7,374 bases of DNA from Bacilli bacterium (GCA_016282055.1 JAEEJT010000208.1:1-7374), one strand, 5' to 3'; numbered from the stretch's first letter, positions 1 to 6,705 are shown. Numbers and translations: made by a program. The notes: a model not told the origin generated them from the letters alone.

Positions 1-1917
1 ATCCACATTGGTAACTTTAGAGATGTTGCTACATCATACTTTGTATATAAAGCATTACTTAAAAAAGGTAAAAAAGCTAGATTTATCTTCTCTTGGGATG
101 AAATTGATAGATTAAGAAAAGTACCTGTTAACGTAAGTAAAGTAAATGATGATATGGAAAAATACATTGGTTTTCCTTACGTTGACGTACCAAATCCTTT
201 TAAAGATTCAGATTGTAAAACTTACGCTGAATATTTTGAAAAAGAATTTGAAGATTCTATTAAAGTATTTGATATCAATTTAGATTTCCGTCACCAAGCT
301 AGTATGTATAGAAGTGGTAAATATAGTGAATATATTATTCATGCTTTAAAACATAGAGGAGAGATTTTTGATATTCTTGATAGTCATCGTACTCAAGATG
401 CTCAAGAAGGAGAAAGAGAAGCATATTATCCAGTTTCTATTTATTGTCCTCATTGTCATAAAGATTTAACTACTATTACATCTTTATCTGATGATTGCAC
501 TAAAGCTCATTATACTTGTAAGTGTGGTCATGAAGGGGATTTTGATTTTACAAAAGACTTTAATTGTAAACTTGCTTGGAAAGTTGACTGGCCTATGAGA
601 TGGGCTTATGAAAAAGTTGACTTTGAACCGGGTGGAAAAGATCATGCTAGTATTAATGGTAGTTATGATACATCTAAAGATATAAGTAGAAAGATATTTG
701 GTTATGAACCACCTATTTTCCAAGGATATGAATTTATTGGTATCCGTGGTACTACTGGTAAGATGAGTGGATCAAGTGGATTAAACTTAACTCCTGCTAC
801 ATTACTTAAGATTTATCAACCAGAAGTATTGTTATGGTTATATAGTAAAACAGAACCTACAAAGGCATTTGATTTCTGCTTTGATGAAGGTATCTTAAGA
901 CAATACTTTGAATTTGATAAGATGTATGATGCTGTAGCTAATGGTACTGCTGATGATTATATGAAAGGTATAATGTATTATACTAAGATTAATAATCGCG
1001 ATATTAAGAGTGTTCCAATGGGACTTATGGTACAACTTGGAAGTGTAGTTGATTTTAATAAAGATATGCTAGAAGTTGTATTTGAAAAGATTGGTACTCC
1101 ATATAAATATGCTGATTTTAAAGATCGTTTAGATAGAGCAAAATATTGGCTTGAAGAATGTAGTCCTGAAAATAGAAATGTTTTAAGAACTAAACGTAAT
1201 TTTGAAGTATATAATAATTTAAATGATCAAGAAAAAGAAGAAATTAAAGAATTATATGAATACATTAATAAAGGTGGATATACTTTAGATGAATTACAAA
1301 CAGAGTTATATGCTATCCCTAAACGTATAAGACATATTGATAATGAATCTAAAGAATTAAAACAAATTCAAGGTGAATACTTTAAGAATGTTTATAGATT
1401 ATTAATTGGTAAAGAAAAAGGACCAAGATTATATCTATTCTTATATGCTATTAATCCTGATAACTATAAGAAACTTTTAGATTTCTCAACTCCAGCAACA
1501 GAAGAAGAATTAAAAGAAGATGTTGTTGAAGTTGTTGAAGAAAAGAAACAAGTTGTTTATGGAGAACCTGATAAAGTTAGTGAAGTAAAAGCTGAAATTG
1601 AATTATCTGATTTTGAAAAAGTAGACTTAAGAGTTTGTAAAATTGTTAAATGTATTGAAATCAGAAAGTCAGCAAATTGTTATAAATTAACTTTAGATGA
1701 TGGTATTAAAGAACGTGTAATTGTATCTTCTATTAAGAAATATTATACATGTGAAGAACTAATTGGTAAAAAGATTATAGTTGTTGCTAATCTTAAACCA
1801 ACTCGTATCACTGGTGTTACTAGTGAAGGTATGCTTGTAGCTGCAACAAATAATGCTTGTGGATGCCAAGTAGTATTCGTTGATGATATTGTTCCAGTAG
1901 GAACTATGATAAAATAA
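1..1917 (+). CDS. lysK: Class I lysyl-tRNA synthetase with C-terminal tRNA-binding domain, 5'-partial
   Basis: This cytoplasmic enzyme attaches lysine to tRNA-Lys using ATP. The frame is open from base 1, and its first codons read IHIGNFRDV, the HIGH-type ATP-binding motif (HIGN, bases 4-15). The gene therefore starts left of the window; the ATG at 154 is internal. Numbering from that ATG, a zinc-ribbon-like cluster is C98-x2-C101 and C122-x-C124. The second ATP signature is KMSGSSG at 203-209 (bases 760-780), followed by LTPATLLKIYQPEVLLWL, typical of class I (archaeal-type) LysRS and unlike the usual class II bacterial enzyme. A helical anticodon-binding region follows to about 445. An acidic Glu/Val-rich linker (about 449-482) then leads to an EMAPII/Arc1p/MetRS-type OB-fold (about 483-587, with DLRVCKI and GMLVAA). 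That fusion is not part of the standard class I enzyme. Both catalytic motifs are present, so it should be active. The gene ends at a hairpin terminator. Family confidence is high; the symbol is less certain because lysS is also used. Confidence 0.95.
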   Translation: MHIGNFRDVATSYFVYKALLKKGKKARFIFSWDEIDRLRKVPVNVSKVNDDMEKYIGFPYVDVPNPFKDSDCKTYAEYFEKEFEDSIKVFDINLDFRHQASMYRSGKYSEYIIHALKHRGEIFDILDSHRTQDAQEGEREAYYPVSIYCPHCHKDLTTITSLSDDCTKAHYTCKCGHEGDFDFTKDFNCKLAWKVDWPMRWAYEKVDFEPGGKDHASINGSYDTSKDISRKIFGYEPPIFQGYEFIGIRGTTGKMSGSSGLNLTPATLLKIYQPEVLLWLYSKTEPTKAFDFCFDEGILRQYFEFDKMYDAVANGTADDYMKGIMYYTKINNRDIKSVPMGLMVQLGSVVDFNKDMLEVVFEKIGTPYKYADFKDRLDRAKYWLEECSPENRNVLRTKRNFEVYNNLNDQEKEEIKELYEYINKGGYTLDELQTELYAIPKRIRHIDNESKELKQIQGEYFKNVYRLLIGKEKGPRLYLFLYAINPDNYKKLLDFSTPATEEELKEDVVEVVEEKKQVVYGEPDKVSEVKAEIELSDFEKVDLRVCKIVKCIEIRKSANCYKLTLDDGIKERVIVSSIKKYYTCEELIGKKIIVVANLKPTRITGVTSEGMLVAATNNACGCQVVFVDDIVPVGTMIK

Positions 1918-1946
1918 AAGAGCTTACTTTGTAAGCTCTTTTTTTT
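1918..1946. terminator. Two-way intrinsic terminator between convergent genes
   Basis: A stem pairs 1918-1927 with 1931-1940 (core AGAGCTTAC/GTAAGCTCT) around a 3-base TTT loop, followed on the plus strand by a run of T to 1946. On the minus strand the same stem is followed by CTTTTATTTTA. It therefore can end both the synthetase transcript and the minus-strand operon, whose last gene has its stop codon (1924-1926) inside the stem. Confidence 0.9.
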
Positions 1947-2529
1947 CTAGTAGACTATCTACTTTATTATTATCAATGAATAAATCTTTGAAATTCTCAT
2001 AGAATTTATTATAAGGCATTGTTTTAAATCCATATACTGTATCAGTAGTTTTAACTTCTTTTATTTCTGATTCATTAAGATATTTTAAAATCATATCACA
2101 AGTTGGATAGAATAAAACTAATCTTATAATTTTCTTTTCTTCACTTGTTGGATTAAAATTTAGAAAAGGAACTATTTCATTTAAAAATCTACTAGATAGA
2201 TATTCTCTTTTTTGTTTTCTTTTTCCATATTTTAATTGCCACGTAGATTTACTATTAACTGTTACTATACTATCTTTAGGTAGTTTAACTAGTCTAATAT
2301 ACATTAAGAATTCATCGTTTTCTATTGTAATATCATATTTTTGATTTTTATGAATAATATATGTATATTTATTTTCTTCACAAAAGTTTAATAGTTCATC
2401 ATATATAATAGATGATTTAATTTTATTTTGAATATAGTATATAACAATATATATAAGTAATAGAATTAATACTATGAATACTATATCAAGTATTCCTAAT
2501 GATAATAAACTAATGTTTAGTCTTAACAT
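1924..2529 (-). CDS. Single-pass membrane protein of unknown function, last gene of a three-gene operon
   Basis: I do not recognise this 201-residue protein. One strongly hydrophobic segment spans about residues 7-33 (Leu/Ile/Val-rich), followed by a Lys/Asn-rich stretch. This suggests an N-terminal anchor with the remaining ~165 residues on the cytoplasmic side (positive-inside rule, inferred). The soluble part mixes beta and helix: YDITIENDEFLMYIRLVK at about 65-82, NSKSTWQL at about 92-99, a basic patch GKRKQKR at 102-108, and a helix near 110-122. The start is supported by AAAGGA at 2538-2543, 8 bases before the ATG. It overlaps the end of the preceding gene by 20 bases, implying co-transcription and probably coupled translation. 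It ends inside the shared terminator. A remote nuclease-like (PD-(D/E)xK) fold crossed my mind from the strand pattern, but the acidic residue of the second motif is absent, so I give no function. Confidence 0.82.
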   Translation of the reverse strand: MLRLNISLLSLGILDIVFIVLILLLIYIVIYYIQNKIKSSIIYDELLNFCEENKYTYIIHKNQKYDITIENDEFLMYIRLVKLPKDSIVTVNSKSTWQLKYGKRKQKREYLSSRFLNEIVPFLNFNPTSEEKKIIRLVLFYPTCDMILKYLNESEIKEVKTTDTVYGFKTMPYNKFYENFKDLFIDNNKVDSLLEKKELTK

Positions 2530-3085
2530 ATAGTTTATCCTTTAACATATCAACTTCTTCACGCATAACTGAAAATAGTTGATTTGATGTGACAATAACT
2601 TTGTTCTTTGGAACACAAGTTTCTAATGTATCATTAAACTTTTCCCAATCACTATCATTATAATTTTTCTTTTCAAGAAGTAATAAGTCTAGTTCTTTTA
2701 TTAGATTTTCTATTGTTTTTTTTCTTACATTAGTTAATAATTCTTCATTTTGTAAAGCAAGCATATAATCTTCAGCGTATATTATTAATGAAATGATAGG
2801 TTCATATTTCTTTAATAAAAATAAATCATGGTTAAAATAATTATTAAAATATATCTTTATTTGCTCTAATTGATAATTAAGATATCCTAATGCATTTTCA
2901 AATACATCTTCGAAATCTTCTAAATCTTTTGTTGGTTTAAAGTCTTCAAAGTATTTACAATTAAAATCAAGTATAGCTATAACATCTTTAATATTATCAT
3001 AAAGAATAGAATTATTTGATTTTAATATAGAAAGTATTTCTTTATTATCATTTAAATATGATTTATAGTCTTCTATTTGATTCAT
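2510..3085 (-). CDS. Soluble, mostly helical protein of unknown function, middle gene of the operon
   Basis: This 191-residue protein has no membrane segment and no signal peptide. It is rich in Leu, Lys, Glu, Asp and Asn, with long predicted helices at about 12-48, 57-95, 95-115, 118-140 and 170-185, and looks like a cytoplasmic helical bundle. I recognise no family or catalytic motif. Its ATG shares one base with the stop of the upstream membrane-protein gene (TAATG on the minus strand). AGAAGG at 3093-3098, 7 bases upstream, lies within that gene's end. These features point to translational coupling and perhaps matched amounts of the two proteins. Its 3' end overlaps the next gene by 20 bases. 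It ends in TAG, the only non-TAA stop visible in the window. A role as the soluble partner of the two membrane proteins is inference from gene order alone. Confidence 0.82.
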   Translation of the reverse strand: MNQIEDYKSYLNDNKEILSILKSNNSILYDNIKDVIAILDFNCKYFEDFKPTKDLEDFEDVFENALGYLNYQLEQIKIYFNNYFNHDLFLLKKYEPIISLIIYAEDYMLALQNEELLTNVRKKTIENLIKELDLLLLEKKNYNDSDWEKFNDTLETCVPKNKVIVTSNQLFSVMREEVDMLKDKLYVKTKH

Positions 3086-3660
3086 TATTTTACCTTCTTA
3101 TATAATTTTTTTATTTCTTTATCAGTAATAATAAATGGCATTTTACCTTTTTTATCTGGTTTTAGATATGTGCAACAAAGTGTTCTTACATCTTCAATCT
3201 TTCCTTCAACAAGCCCTTCTTTACCAACAATAAAAGCATCTTCAGGAGCTGTAAAAATATAGAATGCATCTTTAGCTTCAATTACTTTAAATAATGAAAC
3301 CCAGTTATATGTAAGTTTTGTATTTGTTGTTGTTTCATGACGAATGATTTTTTCTTTTGAGAATTCAACTTCCTCAATCATATCTTTTCTATTCTTAAAA
3401 TCTCTTTTAACATACATATTAACATTTGCAAATGTATATGTTGGAAGAAAAATTAGTAAGAATATAGCAATAAGCCACATCATCATAAGTGTATTTGTTG
3501 AATTTCCTTTAAACATTCCACTAACTAACATTATTAATGCAAAAAGACCAATTAATGTTATTATAAATGTAAAAGAAGAATTTCTAAACACATAGTAAGT
3601 AAAAAAATGTTTTGCAACTACTTTATTATATTTATTTTTAAATTGTATTTTATTTGTCAT
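3085..3660 (-). CDS. YcxB-like two-helix membrane protein, first gene of the operon
   Basis: This 191-residue protein begins MTNKIQFKNKYNK. A short cytoplasmic N-terminus is followed by membrane segments at about 28-50 and 57-78, then a soluble beta-rich C-terminal domain from about 96 to 166. That layout, the domain's EVEFSKEKII start, the Trp at 120 in YNWVSLFKVIEAKDAFYIF, and the later AFIVGKEG strand resemble the YcxB-like family (Bacillus YcxB, function unknown). The usual Pro-Lys pair after the Ile is changed to Val-Gly-Lys. I place the start at 3660 because GGAGG lies at 3666-3670, 5 bases upstream. A longer reading from the ATG at 3676-3678 would add six residues, but that codon sits at the expected transcription start and has no ribosome binding site. 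The gene heads an operon with two downstream genes, fused to the next by a TAATG overlap. The family match is by pattern only. Confidence 0.8.
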   Translation of the reverse strand: MTNKIQFKNKYNKVVAKHFFTYYVFRNSSFTFIITLIGLFALIMLVSGMFKGNSTNTLMMMWLIAIFLLIFLPTYTFANVNMYVKRDFKNRKDMIEEVEFSKEKIIRHETTTNTKLTYNWVSLFKVIEAKDAFYIFTAPEDAFIVGKEGLVEGKIEDVRTLCCTYLKPDKKGKMPFIITDKEIKKLYKKVK

Positions 3661-3665
3661 ATATT

Positions 3666-3670
3666 CCTCC
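3666..3670 (-). promoter_or_regulatory. Ribosome binding site fixing the start of the YcxB-like gene
   Basis: GGAGG on the minus strand lies 5 bases from the ATG at 3658-3660. It is inside the possible longer reading frame that starts at 3678, so it decides in favour of the shorter protein. Confidence 0.85.
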
Positions 3671-3683
3671 AAAATCATTATAT

Positions 3684-3711
3684 ATTATATCAAATATTTC
3701 ATAAAAGACAA
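3684..3711 (-). promoter_or_regulatory. Sigma-A-type promoter of the three-gene minus operon
   Basis: On the minus strand, TTGTCT (3706-3711) and a perfect TATAAT (3684-3689) are separated by 16 bases. Transcription would begin near 3677, giving an untranslated leader of about 17 bases that carries GGAGG before the ATG at 3660. The match is by consensus only; the -35 box fits 4 of 6 positions. Confidence 0.7.
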
Positions 3712-3730
3712 AATAATATTAATTACGATA

Positions 3731-3759
3731 TTGAAAATAAGGTTATTATTGTGTAAAAT
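3731..3759 (+). promoter_or_regulatory. Upstream plus-strand promoter P1 before the aspartase-like gene
   Basis: TTGAAA (3731-3736) and TAAAAT (3754-3759) are separated by 17 bases, the preferred spacing, so transcription would start near 3766. Only about 15-20 bases later the transcript meets a terminator-like hairpin (3783-3806), so this promoter would give mostly a short RNA unless the hairpin is bypassed. In such AT-rich DNA, chance -35/-10 pairs are common, hence modest confidence. Confidence 0.45.
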
Positions 3760-3782
3760 ATATCTACGATTTATGTTTTATT

Positions 3783-3822
3783 AAGGATGGCTTTAAAACC
3801 AACCTTTATTTTTTATTTTTTT
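3783..3822 (+). terminator. Terminator-like hairpin in the leader region, possible attenuator
   Basis: AAGG-A-TGG (3783-3790) pairs with CCA-A-CCTT (3799-3806), leaving one A-A mismatch and an 8-base loop. It is followed by a T-rich tract to 3822 (TTTATTTTTTATTTTTTT). The U tract is on the plus strand only. No plus-strand gene lies immediately upstream, so the hairpin either stops transcripts from P1 or blocks read-through from the left. The stem is short and imperfect, so termination strength is uncertain. Confidence 0.55.
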
Positions 3823-3823
3823 A

Positions 3824-3844
3824 TGTTATAATATTAATAGGTGA
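3824..3844 (+). promoter_or_regulatory. Extended -10 promoter P2 and ribosome binding site of the aspartase-like gene
   Basis: TGTTATAAT at 3824-3832 is a perfect TATAAT with the TGn extension; the region where a -35 box would lie is T-rich without a clear match. Transcription would start around 3838-3840. The ribosome binding site AGGTGA (3839-3844) is only 4 bases from the ATG at 3849, so the leader is roughly ten bases and the ribosome site sits at the very 5' end of the mRNA. Confidence 0.65.
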
Positions 3845-3848
3845 TTAT

Positions 3849-4964
3849 ATGAGATTTCGAATTGAAGAAGATAAATTAGGACAATTACAGATACCTCAAG
3901 AAGCATATTATGGAATTGGTACTATTAGATCTAAAGAAGCTTTTCAATTAACTAAACATGGTTTATCAAGACAAATGATTAAATCTCTTGCTTTAGTTAA
4001 AAAAGTTGCTGCTTTAACTAATAAAGACTTAAAAGTATTAGATTCAAAATTGTGTGATTGCATTGCTTTAAGTTGTGATGAAATTTTAAATGGTAGATTA
4101 CATGGTCAATTTTTAACTGATGTTTTACAAGATGGATATGGCTATGGAATGGATGCTAATTCAACTGAAGTAGTTTGTAATAGAGCAAATGAAATGCTTG
4201 GTGGTAAAAAAGGTGAATATACATATTGTAAATTAACTGATGTTAATATGTTACAAGATATTAAAGAAACAGTTGTTTTAGCTGGTAAATTAACATCTGT
4301 AAAATTAACTAAAAAGTTGATTGCTGAGAATAAGAAAGCCTTTAATGCTATTTCTAATAAAATAGATAATAAAAAGATATCTAAAGATAGTGAAGTATAT
4401 TTGCAATTTCAAAGTGTTGTTGAAACATTAAAAAGAGATACAAAACGTGTTGATAAGGCAATGGATGCTGTAAAAGAGTTTTGTTATGGCCAATATATTA
4501 ATCTTGATGGTTTAGATAAAAATAAATATTTAGATAGATTTATTTATAATCTAAATGAAAATGCTACAGAAAAATACACAATGAATAGAAATTATTATTC
4601 AGCAAGTAATAATTTAGAATGTTTTATGACTCTATCAGCATCTATTAAAAATTTAATGATTAATTTTAGTAGATCAATGAGTGATTTAAAAGAAATTACT
4701 AAACAAGGTAAAATAGTATTCCCTAATGTTCAAGATATTAATGTTAGTGCTGGTGATTTATTATTTGATTTTGTTAAACAAGTATCTTTCTATATTGTTG
4801 GTAATGATTTAACGATATCAAGAGCAATTGAAGCGGGTGTATTAAATGATAATCCTTTTATTCCTGTAGTACTTGCAAGTTTATTTGAAAGTATTAATCT
4901 TGTAAGAAGAACTATTAGAACAATTAAAGAAAAAGTATTTGAAATAATGGAAATTAATGAATAA
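3849..4964 (+). CDS. Aspartase/fumarase-superfamily protein lacking catalytic residues, probable pseudoenzyme
   Basis: The 371-residue protein is clearly related to aspartate ammonia-lyase (AspA, about 470-480 residues; aspartate to fumarate plus ammonia). The N-terminus RIEEDKLGQLQIPQEAYYGI and the stretches KKVAALTNKDLK, CDEILNG, EVVCNRANEMLGGKKGEY (about 107-124) and VGNDLTISRAIEAG (about 317-330) align with it. The active site does not. The GTSMNMN-type substrate loop reads GYGYGMDAN (96-104). The QSTND loop reads QDIKETV (136-142). The GRTHLQDA segment is missing, replaced by a short Lys/Asp/Ser-rich stretch near 171-185. The GSSIMPGKVNPV catalytic serine loop reads VQDINVSAGDLLF (294-306). 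The C-terminal domain of about 100 residues is also absent. There is no internal stop or frameshift, and promoter, ribosome site and terminator are all present. I read it as a maintained non-catalytic protein, not debris. It may act through subunit mixing with a true aspartase (inference). Do not annotate as an active enzyme. Confidence 0.88.
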   Translation: MRFRIEEDKLGQLQIPQEAYYGIGTIRSKEAFQLTKHGLSRQMIKSLALVKKVAALTNKDLKVLDSKLCDCIALSCDEILNGRLHGQFLTDVLQDGYGYGMDANSTEVVCNRANEMLGGKKGEYTYCKLTDVNMLQDIKETVVLAGKLTSVKLTKKLIAENKKAFNAISNKIDNKKISKDSEVYLQFQSVVETLKRDTKRVDKAMDAVKEFCYGQYINLDGLDKNKYLDRFIYNLNENATEKYTMNRNYYSASNNLECFMTLSASIKNLMINFSRSMSDLKEITKQGKIVFPNVQDINVSAGDLLFDFVKQVSFYIVGNDLTISRAIEAGVLNDNPFIPVVLASLFESINLVRRTIRTIKEKVFEIMEINE

Positions 4965-4990
4965 AAGTGCTTTATAGCGCTTTTTTATTT
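4963..4990 (+). terminator. Intrinsic terminator after the aspartase-like gene
   Basis: The stem 4963-4971 pairs with 4976-4984 (AAAAGTGCT / AGCGCTTTT, with one G-U pair) around a TTAT loop, followed by a T-rich tract. It overlaps the TAA stop by two bases and separates this gene from the nucleotidase, which has its own promoter. Confidence 0.85.
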
Positions 4991-5007
4991 TGTTTATAGT
5001 AGATTAG

Positions 5008-5035
5008 TGATATAATATATAAGTGTTTGAAGGAG
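5008..5035 (+). promoter_or_regulatory. Extended -10 promoter and ribosome binding site of the nucleotidase gene
   Basis: TGATATAAT (5008-5016) is a perfect extended -10; candidate -35 boxes around 4989-4995 are weak (TTTGTT/TTGTTT). The start of transcription would be near 5023. AAGGAG at 5030-5035 stands 8 bases before the ATG at 5044. This rules out the in-frame GTG at 5023, which would be at the transcript's first bases with no ribosome site. Confidence 0.75.
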
Positions 5036-5043
5036 AAAATTAT

Positions 5044-6705
5044 ATGAAGAAAAAAGTATTAATATTAGTTCTTTTTGTTTTAATGCTTTTTGGATGTAAA
5101 AAGGAAGAGAATGTTATTGAAATTATTAAAGAACTAGATATTGTTTTTACTAATGATGTACATTGTGCAATTGAACAAAATTTAGGTTATGCTAAAGTAA
5201 AAGCATACGTTGATGATTTAAAAATTTCAAATAAAAATGTTTGTTTAGTTGATTGTGGTGACTTTATTCAAGGAGATACTGTTGGTAGTGTTACTAAGGG
5301 TGAGACTATTATTAATATCATGAATGAAGTTGGATATGAATATGTTACATTAGGTAATCATGAGTTTGATTATGGTATGGATAGATTATATCAATTAATG
5401 GAAATAAGTAATTTTAAATATCTAAATTGTAATATTACATATACTGGTAGTAAAGAAACAAGTATTGTTGATAAACTTGTTAATTATGAAATTAAAGATT
5501 ATGATGGAATGAAAATTGGATTTATTGGTGTTACAACTCCAGAAAGTGTAAGTTCATCCACTCCAATATTCTTTAAAGAAAATAATGAATATGTTTATTC
5601 TTTTGGTGCATTTGGTGATAGTTATTCATATATTGATAAAGTACAAGAAGTACTTGATACATTAAATCCTTTAACTGATTATATTGTATGTTTATCTCAT
5701 TTAGGATATGATGATGCTTCAAATGATAATTTTATTTCTAGTAATTACTTAGTTAATCATACAAGTGGAATTGATGTTGTTCTTGATGGACATAGTCATG
5801 AAAAATATGAAGATAGATTATGTAGTGATAAAACTGGCAAGAATGTTATTATGTGTGAAACTGGAACTAAACTTGAAGGTATTGGTCATGTTGTAATTAA
5901 AAGCAATGGAACTATTACTACAGATGTTATTAGTGAACTTGATCATATTTCAGAAACCATTACAAAAAAAATAAATGTTGAAAAATCAAGTTATGATGAA
6001 TTGTTACAAACTAAGATTTTCACTAATGAAACTGAATTGTCAATTACTGATAGCGACGGAGTTAGAATGGTTAGATCTAGAGAAACTGGTATTGGTAATT
6101 TAATTAGTGATGCTTATAGAATTATGTTAAATGCTGATATTGGTATCATTAATGGTGGTGGTGTTAGAGCTAATCTTAAGGCAGGAGATGTCACTTATAA
6201 TGATATAATTTCTATCAATCCTTATGGCAATACTTTATGTGTTGTTGAAGTAACAGGACAAGAAGTATGTGATATTTTAGAATGTTGTTATTATAAAGTA
6301 TTAAAAGATTATAAGAATGAAAAAGGTGCTATTGGTGAAGATGGATCTTTTGCTTGTATATCAGGATTGAAGTGTGAAATTGATACTAATAGTGAATCTA
6401 GTGCTGTATTTGATGAAAAGGATAACTTAATTAGTGTAGGAAATAATAGAAGAGTAAAGAATGTTAAAATTTTAGAAAATGGAGAATATGTTGACATTGA
6501 TTTAAATAAAACATATAGACTTGCTAGTCATAATTATATGATTAAAAATGGTGGAATGGGAATGGGATTATTCCTAAAAGATCATAATATTGTTGTTGAC
6601 AATGATTTGATTGATTATCAAGTTTTAATTTCTTATATTCTTGATGTATTAAAAAATGATGTTTCTTCTTATTATCAAGTAGAAGGTAGAATTATTGTAA
6701 AATAA
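5044..6705 (+). CDS. Lipoprotein 5'-nucleotidase / 2',3'-cyclic nucleotide phosphodiesterase, UshA family
   Basis: This surface enzyme is predicted to remove phosphate from extracellular nucleotides so the nucleosides can be imported. The 553-residue protein begins MKKKVLILVLFVLMLFGC, a lipoprotein signal with the lipid-carrying Cys at 18; Phe at -2 is slightly off the lipobox consensus. The N-terminal metallophosphatase domain (about 31-295) has the two-metal ligands: D38 and H40 (NDVH), D73 (CGDFIQG), N105-H106 (GNHEFDYG, with the H106/D109 catalytic pair), H219 (SHLGYDD), and H250 and H252 (DGHSH). The C-terminal 5'-nucleotidase domain (about 326-540) has INGGGVRANLKAG (369-381), INPYGNTL and NGGMGMG (502-508). 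All visible catalytic residues are kept and the length is normal, so it should be active. No C-terminal LPxTG anchor is present; the lipid tether suffices. The gene is a single unit between two terminators. Exact substrate preference cannot be told, so I give no symbol. Confidence 0.94.
   Translation: MKKKVLILVLFVLMLFGCKKEENVIEIIKELDIVFTNDVHCAIEQNLGYAKVKAYVDDLKISNKNVCLVDCGDFIQGDTVGSVTKGETIINIMNEVGYEYVTLGNHEFDYGMDRLYQLMEISNFKYLNCNITYTGSKETSIVDKLVNYEIKDYDGMKIGFIGVTTPESVSSSTPIFFKENNEYVYSFGAFGDSYSYIDKVQEVLDTLNPLTDYIVCLSHLGYDDASNDNFISSNYLVNHTSGIDVVLDGHSHEKYEDRLCSDKTGKNVIMCETGTKLEGIGHVVIKSNGTITTDVISELDHISETITKKINVEKSSYDELLQTKIFTNETELSITDSDGVRMVRSRETGIGNLISDAYRIMLNADIGIINGGGVRANLKAGDVTYNDIISINPYGNTLCVVEVTGQEVCDILECCYYKVLKDYKNEKGAIGEDGSFACISGLKCEIDTNSESSAVFDEKDNLISVGNNRRVKNVKILENGEYVDIDLNKTYRLASHNYMIKNGGMGMGLFLKDHNIVVDNDLIDYQVLISYILDVLKNDVSSYYQVEGRIIVK

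Noticed and set aside
154..156. ATG at 154 as the start of the lysyl-tRNA synthetase
   Set aside because: The same frame is open to base 1 and encodes the HIGN motif and following conserved residues, so the true start is outside the window.
484..723. Minus-strand open frame of 79 codons
   Set aside because: It lies wholly antisense to the conserved zinc-ribbon and catalytic part of the synthetase, with no homology I can see and no ribosome site.
1924..2529. PD-(D/E)xK nuclease-like fold in the single-pass membrane protein
   Set aside because: YDITIE...IRLVK resembles the strand pattern, but the acidic residue expected before x-K is a Leu, and I see no other support.
3077..3595. Two plus-strand open frames (3077-3262 and 3344-3595)
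   Set aside because: Both are antisense to the YcxB-like gene; their hydrophobic Ile/Ser/Phe-rich products are what the complement of AT-rich coding DNA gives.
3783..3822. Riboswitch or T-box leader before the aspartase-like gene
   Set aside because: The stretch from P1 to the hairpin is under 20 bases, with no room for an aptamer, specifier loop or T-box sequence.
3849..4964. Active aspartate ammonia-lyase or fumarase
   Set aside because: The overall similarity invites that name, but the substrate-binding and catalytic loops are all replaced or missing and the C-terminal domain is absent.
6309..6497. Minus-strand open frame of 62 codons
   Set aside because: It is antisense to the conserved C-terminal domain of the nucleotidase, with no independent signals.
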